A stretch of 64,000 bases of DNA from Bacteroidota bacterium (lineage in GTDB: Bacteria > Bacteroidota > Bacteroidia > Chitinophagales > Chitinophagaceae). Position 1 is the stretch's first letter. Each line of letters begins with the position of its first letter. The position numbers were made by a program, and so were the translations under genes. Under the pieces are notes generated by a model. It ran no database searches. It had not been told where the DNA came from and was given only the letters and a program-made list of their open reading frames with translations. Shown in pieces: positions 7,780 to 17,013 of the stretch. The stretch is from assembly GCA_005798905.1 (NCBI GenBank), contig SYIK01000006.1, positions 62,001 through 126,000 of the forward strand, written 5' to 3'.

Positions 7780-9985
7780 AGACCTTTAATTGTTTGATTG
7801 TAAGTGCAACCAATTTTTTATAACTCTCCATTTCCTGCACTTGTTGTTGAACAAAACCATTTCCGTTTGGATCTCCAAGTACATTTATCATTTCCGCTTC
7901 ATTTTCATAAACCATCTTTCGGAAAGGGTTTTTGTAATCTTTGGATTTAGAATCTTGCATATTTTCAACCATCCAAATTCTGGTTGCTTGCGATTTTAAT
8001 AATAGTGATTTGAAAGTTGATTTATCAAATTTCTTAATTGAAAGTTCGCAAACTTCGATGAGTGAAGCGAAAGCATGTTCAAATTTTTGTTGCGGATAGC
8101 TATTGCCGTTAGCAGCATAAAAAGTGTGCACTTCGTCCCAGCTTTTTATTTTCCCCGAATTAATATCTTTTCGAAGAGAAGAAATTTCAGATTTTAAAAT
8201 TAATTGTCCACCCACATTTATCCATTCTGTTCGGTAATTAATGGATTTGATTTTAGCAGTTAATTTTTCCCAACTGGTAATTTTTTGAATTTTTATATTG
8301 TTCAACAATTGACTAACGCCGTAATAAACTACAATCTCCTTAAAAATGGAGTAAGCTTGGTTTACTTTGAGCAGTTGTACTTTTCTTTTTGAGTTTTCAA
8401 AACCCGGTGCAAGTATTTCTAATTTATCAACTACTTTACTTTTTTCTTGCAATAATTTTTTTCCAATCTTTTTTTTTTCTTCCGTAGTTAATTTTTTCTT
8501 TTTAAAAACAGCGAAAGATTCTCCGGTATATTTTTCCAGAAGACCAAGTGCCGTAAAAATTTCATTGATGCTGTCTGGAGAAAGAAAATCATATTCTAAA
8601 AGTTGCGTTTTGTCCACTCGATTATCTCTGTTTCGATGTTTGATTTCGTTTCGAGATAGCGCATACATATTATGTAAAAAAAAATAAGCGGGAACGACAA
8701 CTAATTTATTTGCATGTGTGTCATTATTTACTAAAGAAAAAGGAATTGGAATGTTTAATTCATTTGGATAATCGCTTTTTGAAAGCAACGTAAAAGTTGC
8801 AAATTTTGAGTTATGTTTTAAATTAACACAAAGCCCAGCCCAAAATCCACGAGCAGCAATTAGTTCGCCATCTGCACCGCGGCTATTGTGGTTTGAGCCA
8901 ATTGTTGCACCAGCTGCAATATTACTTTGTCCCATCACCATGGACGCACAAAGAAATGAATTGTTGTGATGTTGTTCGTGCGCATGAAATAACAATGAAT
9001 TCAAAACTTCGCAACAAGAAATTGTGGAATTACTTCCAAGATAAGAGTTGATAAGTCGAGCGCCATATTTTAATTGTGAATTGTCCGATAAAATAAACCG
9101 AACAGCTTTCACCCCGTAAAAAATTCTGCATCCCATTCCAATTATCCCATTTACTAATTCACATCCCTCACCAATTTGTGTTTTGTTTTGAGAATTAGAA
9201 TTAATCGTAAGATTCTTTAATTTATTTGCTCCTTTTATATAAGCGTATTCGCCAATCCAAACATTTTTTATAATGCCACAGTTTTTAATAATAGTACTAT
9301 TTCCAATTTTTCCATAATAACCTCTTTTATTATCAAATTTATTTTCGGTAAATAATTTGAATTTCTGCATTAACGTTTCATCATCTCGATAGCGGCTCCA
9401 CAAATATGCATCACCCGACAACATTCCATCGAAAGGCATTATACTTCGTCCTGCATTTTCATTACACACTTCCATCCAAATACGAGTTTGTTCCACTTCA
9501 CCTTCTTTTAAAATTCCATTACCGAATTTTGAATAATCAGAAGTTGACATTTCATTTATATTCGTTAAAATAACTTCTGATCCTATAATAAAATGACTCA
9601 GATAATTCACATTATTAATTGCTACATTGTCTTCAAAATCACAGCTAATAATGGTGCTGTTGTATAAACCAACTAATTGACGGATCTCGTTATGTTGTAT
9701 ATATAAATTTTCAAGTTTTCCAATTCGTACTAATCCAAAAAAGTTGCAATTTTTTATCAAAGCGGCATTGAATCCATTGCAAACTTGGATATCGTTCCAA
9801 TTGTTTGCTGTATTATTATTTTGGATTAACTCCTTTTTTTCAGCAGCTGTTAGTTTTCGATAGTTGATTCCGCTGCGGTTTTGAATGTTGCGGAAATGAT
9901 ATTCATCTTTTCCATTGGGGATAAAATTTTTATCAATAAAATTATAGCCGAGTGTATGAGATGATTTTTTAAAAGGATTACTCAT
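7778..9985 (-). CDS. DUF4954 family protein with left-handed beta-helix
   Basis: 735 aa. The central region has many hexapeptide-like turns (for example IIKNCGIIKNVWIGEY, NKTQIGEGCELVNGIIGMGC, SNIAAGATIGSNHNSRGADG), the pattern of a left-handed parallel beta-helix as in acyl- and nucleotidyltransferases. The last ~250 residues are alpha-helical. Matches the Bacteroidota DUF4954 family in length and layout. Substrate and reaction are unknown; the NHNSRGADGELIAARGFWAG segment is the most conserved-looking part and may be an active site (inference). It lies 13 nt downstream of glmS and could be cotranscribed with it, which would fit a sugar-nucleotide or acyl transfer role. Confidence 0.85.
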   Translation of the reverse strand: MSNPFKKSSHTLGYNFIDKNFIPNGKDEYHFRNIQNRSGINYRKLTAAEKKELIQNNNTANNWNDIQVCNGFNAALIKNCNFFGLVRIGKLENLYIQHNEIRQLVGLYNSTIISCDFEDNVAINNVNYLSHFIIGSEVILTNINEMSTSDYSKFGNGILKEGEVEQTRIWMEVCNENAGRSIMPFDGMLSGDAYLWSRYRDDETLMQKFKLFTENKFDNKRGYYGKIGNSTIIKNCGIIKNVWIGEYAYIKGANKLKNLTINSNSQNKTQIGEGCELVNGIIGMGCRIFYGVKAVRFILSDNSQLKYGARLINSYLGSNSTISCCEVLNSLLFHAHEQHHNNSFLCASMVMGQSNIAAGATIGSNHNSRGADGELIAARGFWAGLCVNLKHNSKFATFTLLSKSDYPNELNIPIPFSLVNNDTHANKLVVVPAYFFLHNMYALSRNEIKHRNRDNRVDKTQLLEYDFLSPDSINEIFTALGLLEKYTGESFAVFKKKKLTTEEKKKIGKKLLQEKSKVVDKLEILAPGFENSKRKVQLLKVNQAYSIFKEIVVYYGVSQLLNNIKIQKITSWEKLTAKIKSINYRTEWINVGGQLILKSEISSLRKDINSGKIKSWDEVHTFYAANGNSYPQQKFEHAFASLIEVCELSIKKFDKSTFKSLLLKSQATRIWMVENMQDSKSKDYKNPFRKMVYENEAEMINVLGDPNGNGFVQQQVQEMESYKKLVALTIKQLKV

Positions 9986-9998
9986 AGGTTAAATATAA

Positions 9999-11834
9999 TT
10001 ATTCCACGGTAACAGATTTTGCCAAATTGCGTGGCTTATCCACATCGCAACCTTTTGCAATTCCAATATAATAGGCTAACAGTTGTAACGGAATTACATT
10101 AAGCATTGGTGCAACAATTTCATCTGCTGCAGGAACAGCAATTAATTCGTTGGAAACAGAAATTGCCGACTCATCATTTTCTGTAATGATTGAAATTATT
10201 TTTCCTTTTCTTGCTTTAATTTCCTGCATATTGCTAATCGTTTTTTCTATATTTGAATCTTTTGTTGCAATAAAAACAACTGGTAAAGAGTCATCAACTA
10301 ATGCAATTGGTCCGTGTTTCATTTCTGCTGCAGGATAGCCAGAAGCATGGATGTAGGATATTTCTTTTAGTTTTAATGCTCCTTCTAAAGCAATTGGAAA
10401 ATTGTAACCACGACCGAGGTAAAGAAAGTTGGTAAAATTTTTATATTTTTCAGCAATAGATTTAATCAAATCATTTGATTCAAGAATTTTGGAAACTTTT
10501 ACGGGAACATCATTTAACTCGTTTAGACATGAACGATAGCGTTCATTCGAAATTGTATTTTTTTCTTTAGCAATTTTCAGGGCAACCATAGTAAGTACAG
10601 CAAGTTGTGCGGTAAATGCTTTAGTACTAGCAACGCCAATTTCAGATCCTGCATGTGTATATGCACCAGCATGAGAAGTTCGAGCTATTGAAGATCCAAC
10701 AACATTTACAATGCCAAAAATAAAAGCACCTTTTTCTTTTGCATTTTCAATAGCAACTAATGTATCAGCAGTTTCGCCACTTTGTGAAATGGCAATGATT
10801 ACATCTCCTGGGATAATGATTGGATTTCGATAACGAAATTCTGAAGCATATTCAACTTCAACAGAAGTTCGGCATAATTCTTCAAAAATATATTCAGCAA
10901 TCAAACCGGCATGCCAACTTGTACCGCAGGCAAGAATAATAATTCGATTTGCGTTAATTAATTTATCCAAATTATCCTGTACGCCTGCCATTTGGATTGT
11001 TCCATTCTCCACATCGAGACGACCGCGTAAACAATCAAATATTGTTGTGGGTTGTTCATAAATTTCCTTGAGCATGAAATAATCAAAACCGCCTTTTTCA
11101 ATTGCGGCTAATTCGATATCTAATTTTTGAACAAAGGGTGTTAATATTTCATTACCCAAATTTTTTAGAATTAATTCATTGGGCTTTACAATTGCAAGTT
11201 CGTAATCATTTACATAAACAACTTCTTTGGTATATTCCAACATGGGCGATGCATCTGAACCAAGAAAATGTTCGTTTTTTCCAATGCCAATTACTAATGG
11301 GCTTCCTTTACGCGCTGCGATAATTGTTCCAGGGTTGTCTTCATCAATGAGTAAAATAACATAAGCTCCAACTACTCTTTTTAACGCAATACGAATAGCT
11401 TCTTCTAAATCACAATTGTTTTTAGTTTTTATTTCTTCAATAAAATTTAGTAATACTTCCGAATCGGTATCGCTTGTAAAATTGTAACCTTTAGAGATTA
11501 GTTCTTTTTTTAGAGAGGCATAATTTTCAATAATTCCATTATGAATCATTGCTAATTTTCCACTTGAAGATTGGTGTGGATGTGCATTTTGATCATTGGG
11601 TTCTCCATGAGTTGCCCATCTTGTATGTCCAATTCCGGCGAATCCGTGTAAATCTTCACCAACTAAAGTTTCTTCCAATTCGGCTACTTTTCCTTTTTTT
11701 TTGAAAACTTTCAGTCCACTATTTAATAATGCAACACCTGTGCTGTCGTATCCACGATATTCCAATCGTTTTAAACCTTTAATAATTATAGGGTAAGCTT
11801 GTTTCGTTCCAGTATAGCCAACAATTCCGCACAT
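9999..11834 (-). CDS. glmS: glutamine--fructose-6-phosphate aminotransferase (isomerizing)
   Basis: 611 aa, family length. Starts MCGIVGYTG, giving the N-terminal nucleophile Cys2 of the class II glutamine amidotransferase domain (to about residue 240), with GIGHTRWATHG and HNGIIENY. Two SIS sugar-isomerase domains follow (ACGTSWHAGL, ISQSGETADT; LGRGYNFPIALEGALKLKE), ending LAKSVTVE as in other GlmS. It makes glucosamine-6-phosphate for peptidoglycan and lipopolysaccharide in the cytoplasm. I see no glmS ribozyme upstream. Confidence 0.98.
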   Translation of the reverse strand: MCGIVGYTGTKQAYPIIIKGLKRLEYRGYDSTGVALLNSGLKVFKKKGKVAELEETLVGEDLHGFAGIGHTRWATHGEPNDQNAHPHQSSSGKLAMIHNGIIENYASLKKELISKGYNFTSDTDSEVLLNFIEEIKTKNNCDLEEAIRIALKRVVGAYVILLIDEDNPGTIIAARKGSPLVIGIGKNEHFLGSDASPMLEYTKEVVYVNDYELAIVKPNELILKNLGNEILTPFVQKLDIELAAIEKGGFDYFMLKEIYEQPTTIFDCLRGRLDVENGTIQMAGVQDNLDKLINANRIIILACGTSWHAGLIAEYIFEELCRTSVEVEYASEFRYRNPIIIPGDVIIAISQSGETADTLVAIENAKEKGAFIFGIVNVVGSSIARTSHAGAYTHAGSEIGVASTKAFTAQLAVLTMVALKIAKEKNTISNERYRSCLNELNDVPVKVSKILESNDLIKSIAEKYKNFTNFLYLGRGYNFPIALEGALKLKEISYIHASGYPAAEMKHGPIALVDDSLPVVFIATKDSNIEKTISNMQEIKARKGKIISIITENDESAISVSNELIAVPAADEIVAPMLNVIPLQLLAYYIGIAKGCDVDKPRNLAKSVTVE

Positions 11835-11928
11835 AGAAAATAATTATCAAATTAGGAAAAATGGTTAATAATGATGGTTGAATTTTAGGAAATGATTTGA
11901 ATAAATATAATTCAATTTATTTAAATCA

Positions 11929-13320
11929 TTATAATAGGACACCTTTTAAAAATAAAAATGCAGTACCAAAATAAATTAACAATCCAGTTACATCAACCAG
12001 GGTTGCAATGAAAGGAGTTGAAGATGCTGCAGGATCGGCTCCTAATCTTTTTAATAAAAGGGGTAGCATAGACCCCATGATTGTTCCCCACAAAACAACG
12101 CCAATAATAGCAACTCCAATTGCAATTCCAATGAGTTTATAATGTTCGCCAAACAATCCTCCAAAATTATGTCCACCAAAAACGATTAAAAATCCAATAA
12201 CTCCTAAAGTAGTTCCCATAGCAATGCCAGAAATGATTTCTCTTTTCGCAATGTGCCACCAATCCGATAGTTGTATTTCGCCCAATGCCATTGCTTGAAT
12301 AATCAATGTTGCTGCTTGTGATCCGCTATTGCCACCACTTGAAATGATTAATGGGATAAAAGTTGAAAGTATCAAAACATGTTCAAGTGTTTCTTGAAAA
12401 CCAGACATGGCTATAATTGTCAATGTTTCTCCGATAAAGAGTATCAATAACCAAATTATTCTTTTTTTATAAAGTTGAAACAGAGAGACATCTAAGTAGG
12501 GCTGTTCTAATGCCTCTGTACCTCCCATTTTTTGCATGTCTTCACTGTATTCTTCACTTGCCACCCATAAAATATCGTCGATTGTAACAATTCCTAATAG
12601 TTTATTACTGTTGCTAACAACCGGCAATGCAACGCGGTTATTCATTTTAAATTCTTCAGCAGCTTTTTCTTGATCATCAAATGCATTCAATGCAATGAAG
12701 CGAAAGTCAGTCAAATCTTTTACTTGTGTTTCTGGTGGGGAGAGAATGAATTCCTGAATTCGAATATCATCGAGCAATTCACCCGATTCGTTTATTACAT
12801 AAATCACGTTAATGGTTTCACTATCCTTACCATATTTACGAATAGTAGTAAAAACTTCTTCAACTGTATTATGTGGATACACATACACATAATCTGGTGT
12901 CATCAATCGTCCGATACTGTTTTCAGGATAACCAAGTAATGAGAGTGTAATTTTTCTTTCATCAGGTGTTAAGAGTTTAATTAACTCTCGAACGGCACTA
13001 CTGGGTAATTCTTCCAAGAAATCAGTTCGGTCATCTGCCGGAAGTTCATTTAATAATTCTGCAGTTTTAGATGGTTGTAATTCTTGGATGATTATTTTTT
13101 GAGTAGAAATATCCAGTATTTTAAAAACCATTGCAGCACGATGAATACTCATTTCTGCAACTATTCGACTACTCGAATCAGGGTATTCAGAAATTAAATC
13201 TGCTACATCGCTGATTATTTGATCGTCGAGAAAATTTTGAAGTTTTTTTGAGTTTTGACTTGTTAGAATTTGCTCAAAATTTTCATACGGATTTGATTCT
13301 ATTTGAAGCCGCTCTTGCAT
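11929..13320 (-). CDS. mgtE: magnesium transporter MgtE
   Basis: 463 aa. Order of parts: acidic helical N domain (to ~135), two CBS motifs (GRLMTPDYVYVYPHNTVEEV and NRVALPVVSNSNKLLGIVTI), then five membrane helices with the pore segment GSQAATLIIQAMALGE and the terminal helix LLIYFGTAFLFL. MgtE is a Mg2+-gated channel of the inner membrane. Its -7 element TACTTTTG ends 4 nt before the ATG, so the mRNA may be leaderless. Confidence 0.97.
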   Translation of the reverse strand: MQERLQIESNPYENFEQILTSQNSKKLQNFLDDQIISDVADLISEYPDSSSRIVAEMSIHRAAMVFKILDISTQKIIIQELQPSKTAELLNELPADDRTDFLEELPSSAVRELIKLLTPDERKITLSLLGYPENSIGRLMTPDYVYVYPHNTVEEVFTTIRKYGKDSETINVIYVINESGELLDDIRIQEFILSPPETQVKDLTDFRFIALNAFDDQEKAAEEFKMNNRVALPVVSNSNKLLGIVTIDDILWVASEEYSEDMQKMGGTEALEQPYLDVSLFQLYKKRIIWLLILFIGETLTIIAMSGFQETLEHVLILSTFIPLIISSGGNSGSQAATLIIQAMALGEIQLSDWWHIAKREIISGIAMGTTLGVIGFLIVFGGHNFGGLFGEHYKLIGIAIGVAIIGVVLWGTIMGSMLPLLLKRLGADPAASSTPFIATLVDVTGLLIYFGTAFLFLKGVLL

Positions 13321-13324
13321 GCGT

Positions 13325-13332
13325 CAAAAGTA
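13325..13332 (-). promoter_or_regulatory. -7 element of mgtE, 4 nt from ATG
   Basis: Minus strand TACTTTTG fits TAnnTTTG and is separated from the mgtE ATG by only ACGC. No clear -33 TTG at 19-20 nt. Confidence 0.55.
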
Positions 13333-13375
13333 CGATGTTTGTAGGACGGAATTGAACTAATTATATTTATTTTAT

Positions 13376-13759
13376 ATGATACTACCTTTTCTGTTTATTG
13401 GGCCAACAACAAAAATGGGACGTGGCGTATTTACCAATGAAACAATTGCTACACAAACTTTGGTGGAAGAATCTTCTGTAATTGTAATGGATGGAAGGGA
13501 GCGAAAATTGCTTGATCAAACCTTATTGCACGATTATATTTTTGAATGGGGAGAGGATAAGTCGCAATGTTGTATAGCACTTGGTTATGGTTCAATTTAT
13601 AACCATTCGTATCAATCAAATTGTGAATACGAAATGGATTATGAAAAACAAATGATTCGAATAATTTCGACTCAGCAAATCGAAGCTGGAAAAGAATTGT
13701 TTATTAATTACAATGGGGATTGGGATGATACTACTTCAGTTTGGTTTGACGCACAATAG
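13376..13759 (+). CDS. stand-alone SET domain protein
   Basis: 127 aa SET domain without pre- or post-SET cysteine clusters. Landmarks: GRGVFTNETIA (SET-I start), the pseudoknot pair YNHSYQSNCEY and ELFINYNGDWDD. In eukaryotes these residues bind S-adenosylmethionine and the target lysine; bacterial minimal SET proteins are presumed protein lysine methyltransferases, with unknown targets here. Divergent from mgtE and convergent with mutS, so no operon clue. Confidence 0.88.
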   Translation: MILPFLFIGPTTKMGRGVFTNETIATQTLVEESSVIVMDGRERKLLDQTLLHDYIFEWGEDKSQCCIALGYGSIYNHSYQSNCEYEMDYEKQMIRIISTQQIEAGKELFINYNGDWDDTTSVWFDAQ

Positions 13760-13770
13760 GCAAATAAGAT

Positions 13771-16377
13771 TTACTCTTTTATTCGATTTTTAATTTCTTG
13801 CAATTTCAATAAAGCTTCTACAGGTGAAAGCCGATTAATGTCAATTTCATTTAGTGTTTTTCTGATTTCTTCAAAAGTTTCGCTGTGTGCATCAAAGATG
13901 GAAAGTTGCATTTTTGATGTGGTTATATTTTTTATAATATTTTCTTTATTGTCATCAACGTGTTTTGTTTCCAATTGTTGCAAAATTTCATTTGCTCTTT
14001 CAATTAACGATGTCGGCATTCCGGCCATTTTCGCAACATGTATTCCAAAACTATGTGTACTTCCTCCTGCTTCAATTTTTCTTAAAAAAATAATTTTGTT
14101 TCCTACTTCTTTATGTGTGATATGAAAATTTTTAATTCGTTCAAATTTTTCTTCCAATTCATTCAATTCGTGATAATGCGTTGCAAACAAAGTTTTAGGT
14201 TTAAATGGAGATTGGTGCAAATATTCAGCAATGCTCCACGCAATCGAAATTCCATCGTAAGTAGAAGTTCCTCTTCCAATTTCATCCAGCAAAATCAAAC
14301 TTTTTGCAGTAAGATTATTAATGATGGAAGCGGTTTCGTTCATCTCCACTAAAAATGTAGATTCGCCACCACTTAGATTATCCGAAGCACCAACTCTTGT
14401 AAATATTTTATCTGTCAATGAAATGTGCGCTTTTGTTGCAGGCACAAAACTTCCCATGTGCGCCATTATTGTGATGAGTGCCGTTTGGCGAAGCAACGCA
14501 CTTTTACCACTCATATTAGGTCCTGTAAGAATGATGATTTGTTGTTCATCTTTATTTAGTTCAATCGAATTGTCAATGTACGTTTCGCCAATTGGTAAAT
14601 TTCTTTCTATTACTGGATGGCGACCTTCCGTGATAATCAATTCTGAACCTTCGTGTAATTGTGGTTTTCGATAGCGAAATTGAATAGCATTATTCGCAAA
14701 GCAAATCAAACAATCCTGAGTGGCTAAAATATTTCCATTTGTTTTTATTGGCGCAAGATAAGCGTGCAATTCATTCAGTAAATTTTCAAATAATTCTAAT
14801 TCTAACTTTAGTATTTTTTCTTCTGCGCCAATTATTTTCTCTTCGTAATCTTTTAATTCCGGCGTTACATATCTTTCTGCAGTTGTAAGTGTTTGCTTTC
14901 TTGTCCAATCCGAAGGAACTTTATTTTTATGTAAATGAGTTACTTCTAAATAATATCCAAAAACATTATTAAATCCAATCTTCAACGAACTAATTCCTGT
15001 TTTTGCAGCTTCCGTTTGTTGCAATTGTGCAAGATAATTTTTTCCATTGTGCGCAATTTGTCGCAAATCATCCAATTCTTTATTAATGCCATTATTAATT
15101 ATGCCTCCTTTTGTTGCGAGTGCCGGTGGATTTTCTTTGATTTCCAAATTTATTTTTTCTGCAATTGTCGAACAAGGATTTAGTACATCACTCAATCGTT
15201 TTAAATATTCATTTTTTGTAGTTGCACAATAATTTTTGATTTCGGAAATATGGTTTAATCCTTTTCCCAATTGCAAAAGTTCTCTTGGATTTATTTTTTT
15301 CAATGGGATTTTAGAAACAAGTCGTTCAATATCTCCACAAAGTTTGATGTGGTGCGAAATATTGTTTCGTTCATCTTGTTGCGCAATAAAATATTCAACT
15401 AAATCTAATCGTTCGTTTATTTTTTTTATTTCTTTTAACGGGAATAGCATCCATCGTTTTAATAATCTTGCACCCATGGGCGAAACCGTGTTATCTAAAA
15501 TATCTAAAAGCGAATGTCTCGATTCAGAGTTATTTGACAATAACTCCAAATTTCTCATGGTAAAACGATCCATCCATAAAAAATCTTCGCGATCAATTCT
15601 TTGCAATGTAGTGATGTGCTGAAGGTGAGGATGTTCGGTATCTTTTAAATAATGCAAAATAGCACTGGCAGCAATTTGCGCATTTTTCAAATCAGCTACG
15701 CCAAACCCTTTCAAGGAGTGAGTCTGAAATTGTTTTATTAAAGTTTCTGTTGCATAAGTTTCATTAAAAACCCATTCGTCTAAAGCATAACTATACATTT
15801 TGTTTCCAAAATATTCTTTTAATGCTTTTTGATTTTGGCGTTGAAAAATAAGTTCAGCCGGTTTGAAATTTTGCAAAAGATTATCCGCATATTCTCGATT
15901 TCCTTCCGCCATCAAAAACTCACCTGTTGAAATATCTAAAAACGCTAATCCAAATTCGTCTTCATTTGCAAAATGAATTCCTGCTAAAAAATTATTTGAA
16001 TGATGTTCAAGTAGTTTGTCGTTAACCGCAATTCCGGGTGTTACAATTTCTGTCACACCTCTTTTCACAATTCCTTTAACCGATTTTGGATCTTCCAACT
16101 GATCGCAAATTGCAACGCGATATCCTGCTTTTACCAATTTGTGTAAATAAGTATCTAATGCATGATGTGGAAATCCCGCCAACTCTGCTGAAGCAGCTGC
16201 ATTATTATTTCTTTTTGTTAATGTAATTCCTAAAACACGAGAAGCAATGATGGCATCGTTTCCAAAAGTCTCATAAAAATCACCCACGCGAAATAATAAA
16301 ATTGCATCGGGATATTTTTGTTTGATCGCGCTGTGTTGCTGCATCAACGGAGTAATTTCGGACTTTGATTTTGCCAT
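13771..16377 (-). CDS. mutS: DNA mismatch repair protein MutS
   Basis: 868 aa, full-length MutS. N-terminal mismatch-binding motif GDFYETF supplies the Phe and Glu that probe the mispaired base. Lever/clamp domains fill the middle. The ATPase domain has Walker A GPNMSGKSALLRQ near residue 618, Walker B with DEIGRGTSTYDG, and the ATHYHEL motif. Initiates methyl-independent mismatch repair with MutL (not in this window). Its -7 element is 5 nt from the ATG. Confidence 0.98.
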   Translation of the reverse strand: MAKSKSEITPLMQQHSAIKQKYPDAILLFRVGDFYETFGNDAIIASRVLGITLTKRNNNAAASAELAGFPHHALDTYLHKLVKAGYRVAICDQLEDPKSVKGIVKRGVTEIVTPGIAVNDKLLEHHSNNFLAGIHFANEDEFGLAFLDISTGEFLMAEGNREYADNLLQNFKPAELIFQRQNQKALKEYFGNKMYSYALDEWVFNETYATETLIKQFQTHSLKGFGVADLKNAQIAASAILHYLKDTEHPHLQHITTLQRIDREDFLWMDRFTMRNLELLSNNSESRHSLLDILDNTVSPMGARLLKRWMLFPLKEIKKINERLDLVEYFIAQQDERNNISHHIKLCGDIERLVSKIPLKKINPRELLQLGKGLNHISEIKNYCATTKNEYLKRLSDVLNPCSTIAEKINLEIKENPPALATKGGIINNGINKELDDLRQIAHNGKNYLAQLQQTEAAKTGISSLKIGFNNVFGYYLEVTHLHKNKVPSDWTRKQTLTTAERYVTPELKDYEEKIIGAEEKILKLELELFENLLNELHAYLAPIKTNGNILATQDCLICFANNAIQFRYRKPQLHEGSELIITEGRHPVIERNLPIGETYIDNSIELNKDEQQIIILTGPNMSGKSALLRQTALITIMAHMGSFVPATKAHISLTDKIFTRVGASDNLSGGESTFLVEMNETASIINNLTAKSLILLDEIGRGTSTYDGISIAWSIAEYLHQSPFKPKTLFATHYHELNELEEKFERIKNFHITHKEVGNKIIFLRKIEAGGSTHSFGIHVAKMAGMPTSLIERANEILQQLETKHVDDNKENIIKNITTSKMQLSIFDAHSETFEEIRKTLNEIDINRLSPVEALLKLQEIKNRIKE

Positions 16378-16382
16378 TTTGA

Positions 16383-16390
16383 CAAATATA
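16383..16390 (-). promoter_or_regulatory. -7 element of mutS, 5 nt from ATG
   Basis: Minus strand TATATTTG, a perfect TAnnTTTG match, is followed by TCAAA and the mutS ATG, predicting a leaderless or nearly leaderless mRNA. Confidence 0.62.
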
Positions 16391-16452
16391 ACTAAGCCAT
16401 TGCAATTTATGAATCAAGCATTATTTTGTTAAAACCAAATAAGCAATAAAAC

Positions 16453-16460
16453 TATATTTG
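16453..16460 (+). promoter_or_regulatory. -7 element of RNA methyltransferase gene, 4 nt from ATG
   Basis: TATATTTG followed by CGCA and the ATG at 16465. Same spacing pattern as at mgtE and mutS. A TTG lies 24 nt upstream, further than the usual 19-20. Confidence 0.6.
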
Positions 16461-16464
16461 CGCA

Positions 16465-17007
16465 ATGCGAAAATTAAGTATGGATGAGTTGGGGCGAAAA
16501 TCTATCAATGATTTTAAAGCTGCAGAAAAATTTTCCTTGGTTGTTGTTCTTGAAAATATCCGAAGTGCACACAATGTTGGGAGTGTGTTTCGTACAGCTG
16601 ATGCATTTTTGTTACAAGCAATTTTTACAACGGGTTACACGGCGCATCCGCCACATAAACAAGTTACAAAAACTGCATTGGGTGCAGATTTAACCGTTTT
16701 TACAAAACATTTTGATAATGCGAACGATGCGATTTTGAATTTGAAAAATGACGGGTTTAAAGTTTTTGCAGCTGAGCAAACAGTAAATAGTTTAAAACTT
16801 CAACAGCTTAAATTTGAAAGAGAAGAAAAAGTAGCAATTGTTTTTGGAAATGAAGTTACTGGCGTAGAACAGGAGACAATTCAACTTTGTGATGGTTGTA
16901 TTGAAATTCCACAATTAGGAATGAAACATTCCTTAAATGTATCTGTAGCAGCTGGAATTGTTTTGTGGGAATTTGTACGGGAGAAGATTTCAAACGAATC
17001 AAATTAA
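16465..17007 (+). CDS. TrmH/SpoU family RNA 2'-O-methyltransferase
   Basis: 180 aa SPOUT-class methyltransferase. Three family motifs: NIRSAHNVGSVFRTADAF (motif 1, with the catalytic Arg), VFGNEVTGVEQE (motif 2) and IPQLGMKHSLNVSVAAGIVL (motif 3), which form the trefoil-knot SAM site. Substrate, tRNA or rRNA ribose, cannot be told from the sequence; the small size fits TrmH/TrmL-like enzymes. Followed after 6 nt by the UbiA gene, probably cotranscribed. Confidence 0.93.
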   Translation: MRKLSMDELGRKSINDFKAAEKFSLVVVLENIRSAHNVGSVFRTADAFLLQAIFTTGYTAHPPHKQVTKTALGADLTVFTKHFDNANDAILNLKNDGFKVFAAEQTVNSLKLQQLKFEREEKVAIVFGNEVTGVEQETIQLCDGCIEIPQLGMKHSLNVSVAAGIVLWEFVREKISNESN

Positions 17008-17013
17008 TTGAAG

